Source: Proteles cristata cristata
Taxonomy: Eukaryota > Chordata > Mammalia > Carnivora > Hyaenidae
DNA length: 64,000 bases
Assembly (NCBI GenBank): GCA_017311185.1
Contig: JAESUZ010000354.1
Location: 372,001 to 436,000 of the forward strand
Direction of reading: 5' to 3'
Of the stretch, positions 11,641 to 22,927 are shown one piece after another. The translations under genes and the position numbers were made by a program. Under the pieces are notes generated by a model. The model did not search any database, was not told the origin of the DNA, and worked only from the letters and a program-made list of their open reading frames with translations. Within the stretch, counting starts at the first letter, position 1. Every line of letters begins with the position of its first letter.

Positions 11641-11826
11641 CTTTTCATTACATTAATTTTTTCCAAATTCAATCGTGGAGCAATAATTGGGAGGGGTAAG
11701 GGAAAAAGAATCATCCAACAATAATATTCACAGTAAAGGAGTATATTATCTGTAGATAGTGTAGTCAGATTTAGCAAATGAAAATACAGGACACCCACAG
11801 TTAAATTTGAATTTGAGATAAATGAT

Positions 11827-12008
11827 CTCTTTTTTTATTATTTTTTAATATTTTTTTTAATTTTGAGAGAGAGAGAGAGAGAGAGAGAATGAATAGTAGA
11901 CTGAGAGAGAATTCCAAGCAGGCTCTACACCCAGTGTGGAGGCTGACAAGGGACTCCATCTCATGACTGTGAGGCAATGATCTGAGCCAAAATCAAGTTC
12001 CAGAAGCT
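11827..12008 (-). mobile_element. Truncated CAN SINE, antisense
   Basis: T-rich left end, TTTTGAGAGAGAGAGAGAGA, TTCCAAGCAGGCTCTACACC and GATCTGAGCCAAAATCAAG. The antisense tRNA-like head (CCACCCAGG..) is missing, so the copy is truncated or has been deleted at its 5' end. Confidence 0.8.
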
Positions 12009-12139
12009 TCTTCTCTATCACCCTCACCCTACAAACTTTGATCCATCACTACCCAAACTGTTCTATAGAATGTCAACATTCCATGAGACATTACAAAGGC
12101 TGGTGGCATAGAGGGCCGCCGTTCCTTCCTTCCCTCCTT

Positions 12140-12600
12140 CTGAGCTCACATAACCTCATCAAGAAGTTAAGCCTAATTCCCCTCTCCTTGAATCTGGGTT
12201 GGTCTTCAGCCTTGTTTAACCAAGAAACTATGGCATAGGTGATGTTCTGGGACTCCCAGGTCTGAAATATTAGAAACCTTGCAGCTTCCCCCTGAGTCTC
12301 TTGGAATTTTCAGTCTTTAGATGCTCTGACAAGGCTCCCTCACAGAAGTCCCATGAAAAACCATAGCCATGCAGAAAGGACACAGGTAAGCACTCTTACT
12401 GACAGTCAGAGCTGAGCTCTCAGCCAGCAGCCACCACTATCTGCCAATCATGTAAATGTCCAGGATAATGAAATCTTCAGGTAACTCCAGCTCCAGCCTC
12501 TGATTGCAACTGTACAAGAGACCCAAGCAAGAACCACCCAAATGAACCCACTCAACTATGACCTGTGAAGGATAATCATTCACAGTTTAAAGCCGGGGTT
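12140..12600 (+). repeat. MLT1-type MaLR LTR
   Basis: Sense-strand MLT1 landmarks in order: CCTTGAATCTGGGTTGGTCT, GAAACCTTGCAGCTTCCCCC, CTGAGTCTCTTGGAATTTTC, and AAGAACCACCCAAATGAACC near the 3' end. The sequence is strongly diverged. Small frames on it are incidental. Confidence 0.65.
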
Positions 12601-13915
12601 TCTTTGCCAGACAGAAGTAGATAACTATGTAGAGAATTCTTACAGGATTAAAAAAAAAAAAAAGTTCCACATACACACTTGGAAAACACTGAAACCATAT
12701 TTTTCTCTTGGAAATTCACAATGTATAAATCCATAGCAACAGTTCTGAAAATTCTCTGTGGGGGAAAAAAAGGTTTAATTTTTGTTTAACTCAGTATTTC
12801 TTAAATGCACCTGGTTACATAATCCATTCTCTATAAGATTCTCAGTAACATTTTAGAATAAAAGTGTTCCTGGAGCTCAGTTTAGGAAAATCTGAACCAT
12901 TCCACACTATCTCCCATCAAAGATAGTTATCTGATGGAGCTGTTATTTCAAAACGAATGAAATAACAAATCTTGCTCAAAGGATGTGCTCTATAAGAGAA
13001 CAAAGATGCAGAACTATTTTCATTATACACAATGCACATGGTAGTTCCATTTGCTGAACAAGAAACAGGGATATATATTCTAATCAAGAAGCATATATAT
13101 CCAGGAAGAATGGGAGGTAATGTGTGAAATTAAGAGAGTCTAGCCCAAAAAACCTGGAATGCAAAATAGCTGAAGTGAAGGACTGCCTTTATTTTTAGTA
13201 GTAAGGTCTCAGTAGAGAGGCCTTCTATCTTAACAAAAGCTAGAGATTTCAACTCAAAGTTTCACTTTACCGTTTGAATTGCTTGGCTTGGCCAAAGCCA
13301 ACAATCCAATTCAATTTCTAACTTTAAACTGTGCTGCACAGATAGAGCTTTACTTGTAAAATAAATCACAAAGTACAGGGAATATTTGTCTCCACCCACT
13401 TGTCTGAAATAGATCTTGAGTAATAAAACTATAATTCTCTAACAGTTTTCTGACATATATACCAGTTGACATATTTTCCCTCTTTAGTTCATGATAGTAG
13501 GCTGAAAGGTATTTTTTTGACTCCTCATTTATCTTCTTTTAATAAATCATAAAGATAGGATATTTCTTTGCAGGTTTTCCTAAATATGAGTGTTTTTAGA
13601 GTCAACTGCTTGAAGGAAAAGACATTTTTATTTATGGATTTAACTGAGATGAAAGAAAGTAAAAAGCTGTATAAATAAATTGCTACAAACACTGCCTTCA
13701 TTTTAACGTAGTTATCAAAGTACAACAGGTATTTACAATGAAACACCGCACAGAAAAAAGGTAAACACATGAAAGGACCCGAGAGAGATGTAGATAAGAT
13801 GAATGTGTGGCCTTGCTATTATATTTGGGAAGCTTATGGATACCATTCAATGGAAAGGGGTCAGTACAGGCTATCAATGGAGACTGAAATGCTCTTCACA
13901 AAATACTTGACTAGT
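12601..13915. other. Unassigned AT-rich DNA
   Basis: No gene or repeat recognised. There is a poly-A run at 12650-12663. The 81-codon minus-strand frame at 13525-13770 is lysine- and leucine-rich and without a known domain. Confidence 0.4.
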
Positions 13916-13919
13916 TTCA

Positions 13920-13990
13920 TCCTCTCCAGTTCATTTTACAGATGAAGAGACTCAGGCTTAGATAAAAAGTGAGAAGTACCCTTGGGAGTG
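13920..13990 (-). repeat. MIR fragment, antisense
   Basis: TTCATTTTACAGATGAAGAG followed by ACTCAGGCTTAGATAAA is the conserved antisense MIR core (CATTTTACAGATGAGGAAACTGAGG). Confidence 0.6.
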
Positions 13991-14214
13991 TGCAGTAGCA
14001 CATTCACCGGAAGTAGCACCTTTCCAAAAATGTTCACATGACCCTTGTTAAGATAGTTAAAAAAAGTAAAGACAAAAATATTAGATGAACTTCCAGAAGC
14101 TGAGCCTAAGGACTCCAGAGCATTTAGTGTCCCCGCAACACTATTCCTGCCCAAAGGGTCTTGGGCGAGGTGCGAGGAATAGCACCAACAACACCCACCC
14201 CACAGCGGGGGGAG

Positions 14215-14305
14215 GACATGAATTTTAAATGAGTAATAGTATGTAAAAAGCTCATAGCAGTACCTAGAACACTCTAGGTCATAATAAAGTTAATTCATTT
14301 ATCAG
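14215..14305 (+). repeat. MIR 3' fragment
   Basis: AAAAAGCTCATAGCAGTACC followed by TAGAACACTCTAGGTCATAA matches the MIR 3' part (AGCRCTTAGAACAGTGCCTGGCACATAGTA) in degraded form. The 5' half is not seen. Confidence 0.5.
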
Positions 14306-16025
14306 AGTCCCCAAATCACTCAGGAAGAGTGCTCCACTGCTTGGGAGGCACCGTGCTCCCCCAATCCATGGACAATTTCTCTTTGAATAAAGGACAAACT
14401 CAAGAAAAAAAAAGTTAGATGAAACAGACTGAAATACACTACAGAATCATTGGAAGTACACTGGACAAAGGGTTTTGGTGAGTGTGTTTTTGTTTTTACA
14501 TGTGTTCTGGGAGTTCTATTCATGTTGAAAGGTATAGGAATGCCATCCTTGAAAACATTCAGTGCACATGTGTGACCTTAAAGAGAGGCCCTACCCACCC
14601 CATTTCCCTTCACGGGCCCTAATGCCGAGGTTGCTGAACTTGGTTACACCTATATAGCAAGTTAATTCTTCAAGCTCATGTATCTTTCCAATTCAACAGT
14701 GGCATACTCTGAACGTATAACCTAGCCTCTCTGATTTTTACGTACCATTATGGCTCTTAGTTACATGTGGCCAAGAGGGGCATGGTAAACAGATCTAGGT
14801 TGTCACTGAGTGTGGAAAAGTAAGGTAGATATAGGTATGTAAAAGGAGAAGACAAGTAATCAAAAAAGTCCAAATGACTTTATACAATATTTGAATTCCT
14901 AAAATCCTAACTTATAAGGTCTCCCCAAATTTTTGTTAGAGAGACCAACAAGAAATCTAACAAGACCAAGGCCTTCGAGAAACCCCTCAGGATAATTTGT
15001 AAATATAATTATTATGTGTATACACACACACAATCATGTGTGTGCATGTGCATGTCACCATGGAGAAAAAGAAAATACTCTGGTCACCAGAGTCAGTTCT
15101 ATCCCTTGATTTAAACTTTGAAAGACAACCATAAATAAACCAATTCTATGACAGTCGTAACTTCATACCCTTGACCTGACTCCTCCTCGCCAAAAGTTCT
15201 GAATTTACCTTTTTTCATGTAATAATTGTATGTGAAATTCAATTCTCATGACAATCCAGAGAAACTGGACCTAACTGTGAAGAAAACGAGGGCCAGTGTG
15301 ATTTCTGACTTGCTAAATGACACAGATACTTGTAGGCATGCAAACCTGGGACTTGACACTAGTTTTTGCTTTCACTATTAGTCAACAATTCTTGAGCGTT
15401 TCTCAATTTATGTTTCTCTCACTTCCTTGCACCATTTCTGTATTCAGTTTTATGGGGGAGAATACCAGTTAATCTCAGAGCTATTTGAGATCCTCATGGG
15501 AAGGTAAAAGGAAAAATCTGAGTTTCTGAGACAGATCTGTGACCAAAAAAAAAAGATTCTAAATATATGGTGGATGTATGGCAACTTCATAAAACAGGAA
15601 GTGGAAAACAGATACAGACGTAAACAGTTTTGGAAATGAGTGGAGACTGTGGGCTTAAAGATAAAGGGAACTGCATCTAGGCAGAATACTGTAGTTGATG
15701 AAGTTTCCTCGCATGGGAGTAGGGTTACCAATTCTGCAACCACCGTACATGTGTACTGGGACTAAACATACAAGCAAATGAATGGTGGGCAGTAACGGCC
15801 AGTTTTCTCATTGTTAGAGTGGAAGGTTATGGAGAAGCAAGGGGAGGAGGCCAGAATGAATCATGTGATACTGGATTAGAGCTGGAGACTTCAGCATGAA
15901 CTCCTATTTAGCTTAATACAGAAACAGAGGGATAAATATAAAGATAGTTATTGGTGGGTGTGTATACACAGGTTAGTAGATGTATGTATATTTCCAAGTT
16001 CTGTTTGCCGGGTGGGCCTTAAAAA
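14306..16025. other. Unassigned DNA
   Basis: No gene. A weak antisense MIR-like stretch may lie at 15240-15360 (CTCATGACAATCCAGAGAAA .. TGCAAACCTGGGACTTGACA). A short CA/TG stretch lies at 15020-15056. Confidence 0.35.
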
Positions 16026-16029
16026 GCAG

Positions 16030-16300
16030 TGACATCCAGTAGCAATGAGCACATCTAGTGCTCAGATCTTAGTTTCTAACAATATCTCCCAGTACAAGGA
16101 ATCAGGACTACTTGGAGAAATGGCTGATGCCAGGGCAGGGAATATACAAGATGAGCCAGGAGTAGAACCCTGCAGTGTCAGGTGGTAACGAAATGCTCAT
16201 AAAAGGATGGCAGTATATCAAAGGGGCACAAGAGCCAAGTGAAAGCTCTTTCAATGGCCAAAGCTGGAACAATTTGATTAACAACAAAAAAAAACATAGT
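16030..16300 (+). repeat. Ancient LINE-1 3' UTR (L1MB/MC-like), left part
   Basis: Carries GACATCCAGTAGCAATGAGC, GGAATCAGGACTACTTGGAG, ATGGCAGTATATCAAAGGGG and AAAGCTGGAACAATTTGATT. These are in the order of the long 3' UTR of L1M elements. A SINE interrupts it at 16301. Confidence 0.75.
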
Positions 16301-16507
16301 TGCGGTACCTGAGTGGCTCAGTCAGTTAAATGTCCAACTCTTGATTTCAGTTAAGGTTATGATCTCACAGTTCACAGAATTGAGCCCTCGGTCATGCTCT
16401 TTGCTGACAGTGCAGAGCCTACTTGGGATTCTCTTTCTCACTCTCTGCTCCTCCCCACTGTTGCTCGCTCTTTCTCGCTCTCAAAAAAATAAAAATTAAA
16501 AAAAACT
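16301..16507 (+). mobile_element. CAN SINE inside an old L1
   Basis: Diverged head TGCGGTACCTGAGTGGCTCA, TTATGATCTCACAGTT, GCAGAGCCTACTTGGGATTC, CT tract and an A-rich tail. An imperfect duplication of about AAAAAAAACATAGT flanks it on the left and AAAAAAAACTAGT on the right. It is an older, divergent copy. Confidence 0.85.
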
Positions 16508-17255
16508 AGTATTGGGTTATAGCTCAATATGTAAATATCCACAAGTCCATACTGATATAAATTATTAAATAAATAAGGAAGAAGAGGCAAATCTTCTTGG
16601 GCAGAAGAATCCCAAATAATTCACGTAGACACTCTCTTTCAAGGTAGTGGAACCTAACACCCTTTTCCCCCTGACCCTAATTGTGGGCTGCACTTAGTGA
16701 TTTCCTTCCAAAGAGTACAAGATGAAAAGGGAGGGAGAAGGAACTTTATAATGAAGAAACCTATTCCAGCTAGGTGAAGCTTAATAGCGTCAGTAAAGGG
16801 TCATGTAGATAGTAGTAATTTTCATATGATATGAGAAGAATATTCTGTGGTCTTCCCCCCAAGAACCCATTATCTCAATCTAATCAGGAAAAAATATTGG
16901 ACAAAACCCCACTGAAGAACATTCTATAAAATATCTACCAGTACTCCTCAAAACCAAGGAAAGTCTGGGAACCCAGCACAGCTTAAGCCTAAGGATACAT
17001 GACAACTAAAGTGTGGTACTCTGGATGGGATCCTGAGACAAAACAAACAGGACATCAGGTAAAAATTGAGACCATCTAAACAAAGTATAGACTAGTTAAT
17101 AGCCTAAAAATACTGGTTTATTATGAAAATGTACCATACTGATATAAGATGTTAAGAATAGGGTAACTCGTGGGGCAAATGGGAACCTTCTCTTCTATCT
17201 TTGTAACTTTCATGTGAATCTAAAACTACTATGATATTAGAAATTATTTAAAAAC
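16508..17255 (+). repeat. Ancient LINE-1 3' UTR, right part
   Basis: Resumes directly with ATTGGGTTATAGCTCAATAT. It then runs through TTCCTTCCAAAGAGTACAAG, TGTGGTCTTCCCCCCAAGAA, CAGTACTCCTCAAAACCAAG, GGATGGGATCCTGAGACAAA and AATGTACCATACTGATATAA to the 3' terminus. Together with the left part this is about 1 kb of L1M 3' UTR with no coding remnant. Confidence 0.85.
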
Positions 17256-18594
17256 CACACACACAGCTTCTAAATGGATTTTTAAAGTCTTGGTTTCTCT
17301 GATGGTACTCTGTGAATCATTAATTCAGCAAGGGCCAATAAAGCATGTACAGCCAACTCTTAAAAACATGGACCAATGAAGGGAAAAAGTAATGGTATGG
17401 ACATTTCAAAACATAAAATATTTAAAACTGTCTTTATATTTGCTGAGGAAGATTCTGAAGCTCTCTTTCTCCTATCTTATCTGATTTCCATTCTTTATCA
17501 TATTTTCCTTTATCTTATGCTAAAATTACTTGGCACACTGAATAGTCACCAGTTGGTGGTGGGAAGCAGTGGTTAAGACACAATGGACGGAGGTGTCTGG
17601 GATTTAAACACTGACAGACGATCGGCCTGTAAAGCGGACAAGACACATAGGGATAAGGAAGAGTTAGTGGTATGCTCAAAAGCTTGCATTAATTCTGGAT
17701 TCAAGAATCCAAGGTTAAAGTTGTGTTTTAAGTAGCACGTTAATTGCAGATTCAGGCGCTAATTAGAGGCTTTCCTCAAGTTGGTCAAAAATTCATAGGG
17801 AATGGGAAGCAGTTTTTTTACTTCAATTCTAAGCAGCACAATGAATGAATATAATAAGTTAACCCAGTGAGGTGCAAAATGAAAGAGTCTCTCTGAATGA
17901 ATGGCATGAAGAGTTTCAAGGAAGATGGAGGTGCCACAGCAGTCGGCAGGGAGGAGACTAGAAAATTATACTTTATATTCCAATCACTTTAAGAATCATG
18001 GCAGGTTCTGATCTCCCCACTGTCCAACTTTTCTCATTCCTAAAGACAGTGAAGAAAGCAAAAGAAAACAGCCATAGGCCCCAAAATAGCGGGTCTCAAA
18101 CACTGGAAACTATGATGCGTACAACACCTTACGGCAACCCACTGTGCATGATTTCTGAGTCTCAGCAACAAGCGGCAGTAAGGGGTACAGGCAAATGAGT
18201 CACTCCAAGGTCACCAGTTAGAAGTTGGTCATCAACCTTGATTTGGTGAGCCTGTTCAGGAGGCATAAGAAGTTGCCAACTCTATATACTAATGACCAAC
18301 TGTTTTAGGAGACAAAAAGCTGGTGGCCGTGTCTCAGAGTGAGACAGTTTTTGGTAGGATTTACCCTCCAGAGTTCTCCATGGGATTAAGCTACGATTAG
18401 ACCCTGACTAAAACCACATCTTTGCTAGTTTCTTCTGTGTCTTATCTGGATTTTCTCCCTTTCTTGAAGATTTCACAGAATCCCTCTCTCGGTTTCTGCT
18501 TCTAGAGAATCTGACCTAAGTTATCCCCAGTAAAAACTCCAAAGAATAATAATTTGCGATACCATCAAGAGCCACAAACAGAACAGAACAATAG
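17256..18594. other. Unassigned DNA
   Basis: No gene supported. AAGCAGTGGTTAAGACACAA at 17562-17581 could be the start of a very degraded MIR, and 18430-18535 resembles the tail of an old LTR. Both are too weak to call. Confidence 0.35.
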
Positions 18595-18860
18595 CAGCTT
18601 ACATTTACTGAGGGTTTATTATTGCCAGACACAGCTCTAAGGGCTTTATAATAATCATCTCTTTTAAACCTCACAAAAACCCATGAGGTAGGTGCTATTA
18701 TTACCCCCATTTGCAGAAGAGAAAATAGAGGCTCAGAGATATATTAAAAAAAAAAAAAATACTGGCCTGAAACCATACACCTAGTAAGAGGTAAAACAAG
18801 AATCCCAGGCAGTCTGACTATAGAGTCCGGGCTCTTAACCTCTATTCTACTCAAATTCAG
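18595..18860 (-). repeat. MIR SINE, near full length, antisense
   Basis: One of the best-preserved MIRs here. In antisense order: TTACATTTACTGAGGGTTTA, TAAGGGCTTTATAATAATCA, CCTCACAAAAACCCATGAGG, TAGGTGCTATTATTACCCCC, AGGCTCAGAGATATATT, CAGGCAGTCTGACTATAGAG and GGGCTCTTAACCTCTATTCT. A run of about 13 A at 18746-18758 interrupts the core. Confidence 0.88.
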
Positions 18861-20738
18861 GTCCTCATATATTTTACAGCCACATAATTCTTAAAATGAA
18901 TCCATTTATCATCTTAAGGACCCAAACATGTATCCTTAAGTAACTAGTCTAGCTTTGGCCATGGAATCTCAAGAAAGTGTGAAGAGTTATGGCCTGAAAA
19001 TACATGGTGGACCATCTGCTGATATGCAGAGTACTGGGGACACCACAGGGGGGGTAACCCCCATTGTCAGTAGAGTTTAGAGTGCAGGAAGTCAAAATCC
19101 ATGGACAGACTTTAGAGTACTTCTGTTTTACAAATTGACTTAAGAAAAATTAGGTGGATATTCCTGAGCTCCCAGGGACCCTCTACTTTATCTGATTTCA
19201 TGACCCTTGAGGTAAGAATCCAAACATCACATTTTAAAATGCTGAGCAGGAAAGGACTTAGAATATTCTTCTTTTCCTCTCCTCTCCATCTCCTCTTCCC
19301 TGTGAGTGCGGCTGCACATGGCACCTCCATGCAGAGAATCTAGAAGGCTGTTTTTGCTTACAACAGCCAATTAGAAAGCAAAAGGCCAGCAAAGTCCCGC
19401 CAGAGACTCACTGTGCCCTGGACAACTTCCCACGTAAACAAAGTGGAGACTCCTTTAAAGAAAAGATGCCCTTGGCTTTTTTGAGGGTGAGAGTGATCTT
19501 CCTACAAAACCACAACCTTTCCCTGGCCTTGAGTTCCCCTTATGCAAAACTCAAGTATATGTGGTTTTACTTCTGTATAACCTTTTCCAGCAAACCCACA
19601 AGAATCTGCGTTCCAGTTTAAGTGATTTGCCAATTACTCCAGTTGGGGATAATTAGAAAAAATAGAAACCAGGGTTTACAGAGGAATAAGGAGAGAACTC
19701 AGAAGGCAGGATCAGGGTAGAAATTTTGGCAATGAAACCTGGAAAGAAAGAACAGAGGAAGAGGAATTTAAATCGGGGCCGGATTAAGACTTTTAAGGAC
19801 CAATGCTAAGTGAAAAGGTCATTTTAAGCTCCTCTCATACAATTCAAAACAAATACTTTATACCCTATACATTGGGTGTAACATATGCCAAGATGAAACT
19901 AGTTTCTCCTGAGCTTTGTTGCGGTTTTCTTGTTGTTGTTGTTTTAATTGTAAAAGTCTGGAGAAGTCCGTAGCAGCTGGACTCCTCCTATCTTTCTGGA
20001 ACCTTTGTTTGGCCAGCCCCCTAAGATGCTTGCTGACTATTGCTCAAAGCAGCATGAGGTAAAGTGAAATCTAGGTCTTATAACTAAGTCCTTGTGCCTA
20101 TTGGGAGGAGAAAAACAACAGTATGTGCGATTGTTGCTGACGTCTACGTTTGGCATAAATTGGTATCAAACAAATCTGAGCATTTACGTTATTTGGGATT
20201 TTAGGGGCCAAGGAAGATGCTAGAGTTAGGACACAGAGAGGGGGAGGTAACAACTTTCGTGCCATCAAAATCTAGTAAAATATCAAAGGTATTGACTATG
20301 TAGGAGAAATCCTAGGCACAGAGGGGAGAAAACATCTTGAAGTGTGTTCACTGTTGGCAACAAAATAAAGAAACTCTATAAGCATAACCGATAGTCCCCT
20401 GGATCACTGTAGTTCCATCATACTCATTATTAAATACTGAAATGTGCCTCTACTGACCGTGAACTAGGTGATGCCCTCAGCAACCTCTACTCCCTGAGCC
20501 CTCCTCAGGGACTCCAGGAACCACAAGCATTCCCCAGGATCAGCAACAAACACCCAGCTCAGCTCAGTGTCCCCTCTGAATGGTCAGTGCTCCTCCCTCA
20601 TGGCATACCTACCTATGCACATGACAGTAAAACCATAAGCCAAGGACATCAGGACATTCTCTTAGCAAATAAGAGCAGAAAAATGGACATGAAAAGGAAT
20701 ATGGCTATTATAACTCATTGGTAATACACACATTTTAA
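18861..20738. other. Unassigned DNA
   Basis: No exon recognised. GGGGCCGGATTAAGACTTTT at 19775-19794 recalls the end of some old mammalian DNA or LTR repeats, but no second end could be matched. A (TTG)n stretch is at 19930-19943. Confidence 0.35.
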
Positions 20739-20758
20739 GAAAATTCTAACTTCCTTTT
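20739..20758. repeat. Left TSD of the 20.8-22.0 kb L1
   Basis: GAAAATTCTAACTTCCTTTT, repeated at 22006-22025 with a single A/G difference. Its last 10 bases (ACTTCCTTTT) occur a third time at 22253-22262, to the right of the SINE. Confidence 0.88.
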
Positions 20759-22005
20759 ATTTTATATTTATTTTATTTAAATCCAAGTTAACAAATAGTG
20801 TAATAATGATCTCAGAAGTAGAATTTAGTAATTCATCACTGGCATATGACAGTGCTCATCCCAACAGGTGCCCTCTTTAATGGCCATCGCTCATTTAGCT
20901 CACCACCCCCCCACCCAATTTTCATCCAGCAACCCTCAGTGTGTTCTTTGTATTTAAGAGTCTCTTATGGTTTGCATCCTTCTCTGTTTTTATCTTAATT
21001 TTGCTTCCCTTCCCCTATTCATCTGTTTTGTTTCTTAAATTCCACATGAGTAAAATTATATGCTATTTGTCTTTCTCTGACTGATTTATTTTTCTTGGCA
21101 TAGTACACTCTAGTTCCATCCACACTGCTGCAAACGGCAAGATTTCATTCTTTTTATTAACCACTGAATAATATTCCATTGAGGTGTGTGTGTATACACG
21201 TGTGTACACACACATATGTGTACATGCGTACATACATGTATATACACACATATATGCATATACATACATACATACACACACGCACACACACACACCCCAC
21301 ATCTTCTTTATCCATCTGTCTGTAGATGGACATTTGGGCTCTTTCCATAATTCGGCTATTGTTGATAGGGCTGCTATAAACACTGGTGTGTATGTGCCCC
21401 CTCAAATCAGCAGTTTTGTAAACTTTAAATAAATATCTTGTACTGCAATTGCTTGGTTGTAGGGTAGTTGTATTTTTAATTTTTTGAGGAACCTCCATTA
21501 TTGCTTCCCAGAGTGGCTGCACCAGTTTGCATCCCTACCAGCAGTGCAAAAGTATTCCCATTTCCCCACATCCTCACAAACATCTGTTGCATGAGTTGTT
21601 AATTTTAGTCATTCTGACAGGTATGAAACGGTATCATTGTGGTATCAAAACTACTGATTTGTATTTCCCTGATGGTAAGCGAAAAGATGGAAAAGATGAA
21701 AAGAGCATCTTTTCATGTGTCTGTTAGCCATCTGGATGTCTTCTTTGGAGAAGTGTCTATTCATGTTGTTTGCCTATTTCTTCACTGGATTATTTGTGTT
21801 TTGGGGGTGTTAAGTTTGATAAGTTCTTCATAGATTTTGGATACTAACCCTTTATCTGATATGTCATTTGCAAATATCTTCTCCCCTTCTGTCAGTTGCC
21901 TTTTAGTTTTGCTGATTATTTCCATCACTATGCAGAACCTTTTTGTCTTGATGAGGTCCCAACTGTTCGTTTTTGTTTTTGTTTCCCTTGCTTCCAGAGC
22001 ATGTT
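20759..22005 (-). mobile_element. 5'-truncated carnivore LINE-1, antisense, 1.25 kb
   Basis: The left end is the antisense 3' terminus (TTTATTTTATTTAAATCCAA, TTAACAAATAGTGTAATAAT). It continues through CTCTGACTGATTTATTTTTC, AATAATATTCCATTGAGG, TTTGCATCCCTACCAGCAGT, CAACTGTTCGTTTTTGTTTT and stops at GCATGTTG. Every open frame in it is broken. Perfectly placed TSDs bound it (20739-20758 and 22006-22025). The 3' UTR contains a long TG/TA/CA repeat. Confidence 0.92.
21184..21298. repeat. Complex TG/TA/CA microsatellite inside L1
   Basis: Alternating purine-pyrimidine tract of GTGTGT, ACACAC, TATGTG, CATACA and ATATAC units over about 115 bp. It lies at the position where carnivore L1 3' regions carry a CA/TA repeat. 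Short open frames rich in Cys, Val and Tyr across it are artefacts of the repeat. Confidence 0.9.
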
Positions 22006-22025
22006 GAAAATTCTGACTTCCTTTT

Positions 22026-22252
22026 TTTTTTTAAGTTTATTTATTTTGAGAGAGAAAGAGGGAGAGGGAGAGGCAGAGAGAGGCAGAGAGAGGGAGAGAG
22101 AGGGAGAGAGAGGGAGAGAGAAAGAGAATTCCAAGCAGGCTCTGTACCACCAGTGCAGAACCCAATACAGGGCTGGAGCTCACCATGAGATCATGATCTG
22201 AGCCAAAATCAAGAGTCAGATGCTTAACTGAGTCACCCAAGTGCCCCCCCCT
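22026..22252 (-). mobile_element. CAN SINE, antisense, at the L1 boundary
   Basis: T-run, AAGTTTATTTATTTTGAGAG, purine repeat of GAGGGAGA units, TTCCAAGCAGGCTCTGTACC, TCATGATCTGAGCCAAAATC and head GAGTCACCCAAGTGCCCCCC. The flanks are ACTTCCTTTT at 22016-22025 and 22253-22262, so it inserted into the right TSD of the neighbouring L1. Confidence 0.93.
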
Positions 22253-22262
22253 ACTTCCTTTT

Positions 22263-22832
22263 AATTCAAAGTTTCTCAACCATACTTTTCTTACTATGGG
22301 GATTTCAGGACTCTAATCTTTAGAGTTGAAAAGACCAATGTCTACCCTAACACTTCTTATTGGTAAGCAAAGACACCTGAGGACACATTAACCATTACTC
22401 ATGTAAACCACTCCAACATGGGGCAAGACACTGTCCCTAATTTCATTCAACACAAAATTATTGGGCGCCTCTATGTTTCATGCCTCCTCACTGGTGCTGA
22501 GAACGGACCTACAAAAAAAGACCCACTTGTAGTTCCCCAGAACTCACTGTCCAGCAATCCTATTACATTGCTCCCTCTTTAGAATCATTTTGCCTTTACA
22601 GATCCCCATGGGAGGGGGGTTTCTGGAGCAGAGTTGTCTGAGAAACTGTCCCCTTTTCCCGTAGTGAGCATCTTTAGCCTGCTGGGTCTCACATCCAGTT
22701 GGTGCCTTAGTCATCCAAAAAATGGTGTATACTGGGTAAGATGGAGGGTATGAGTTTGGCAAAAGAGCCATGAGAACTTCACTGCACTCCAGGAAGGGTT
22801 TGTTTCTCATGCGTGTTTGGTTCTCGGATCTT
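22263..22832. other. Unassigned DNA
   Basis: No gene or repeat recognised. Confidence 0.35.
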
Positions 22833-22927
22833 CCTTTCTTTCCTCCCTGCCTATCTGCCTTCTTTTCTTCCTTCCTTTTTCTCTCTCTCTTTCCTTCCTT
22901 TCTTCTTTCCTTCCCTCTCTCTCTCTT
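22833..22927. repeat. Polypyrimidine tract
   Basis: About 95 bases, almost all C and T on the plus strand (CTTT, CCTT and CTCT units with a few G/A interruptions near 22850-22860). Confidence 0.85.

Noticed and set aside
21063..21522. Overlapping Cys/Val/Tyr-rich frames that look like a cysteine-rich peptide family
   Set aside because: They are translations of the TG/TA/CA repeat inside an antisense L1.
21896..22279. Arg/Glu-rich frames and their Ser/Leu-rich antisense partners
   Set aside because: They come from the GA/CT-rich tract of a SINE.
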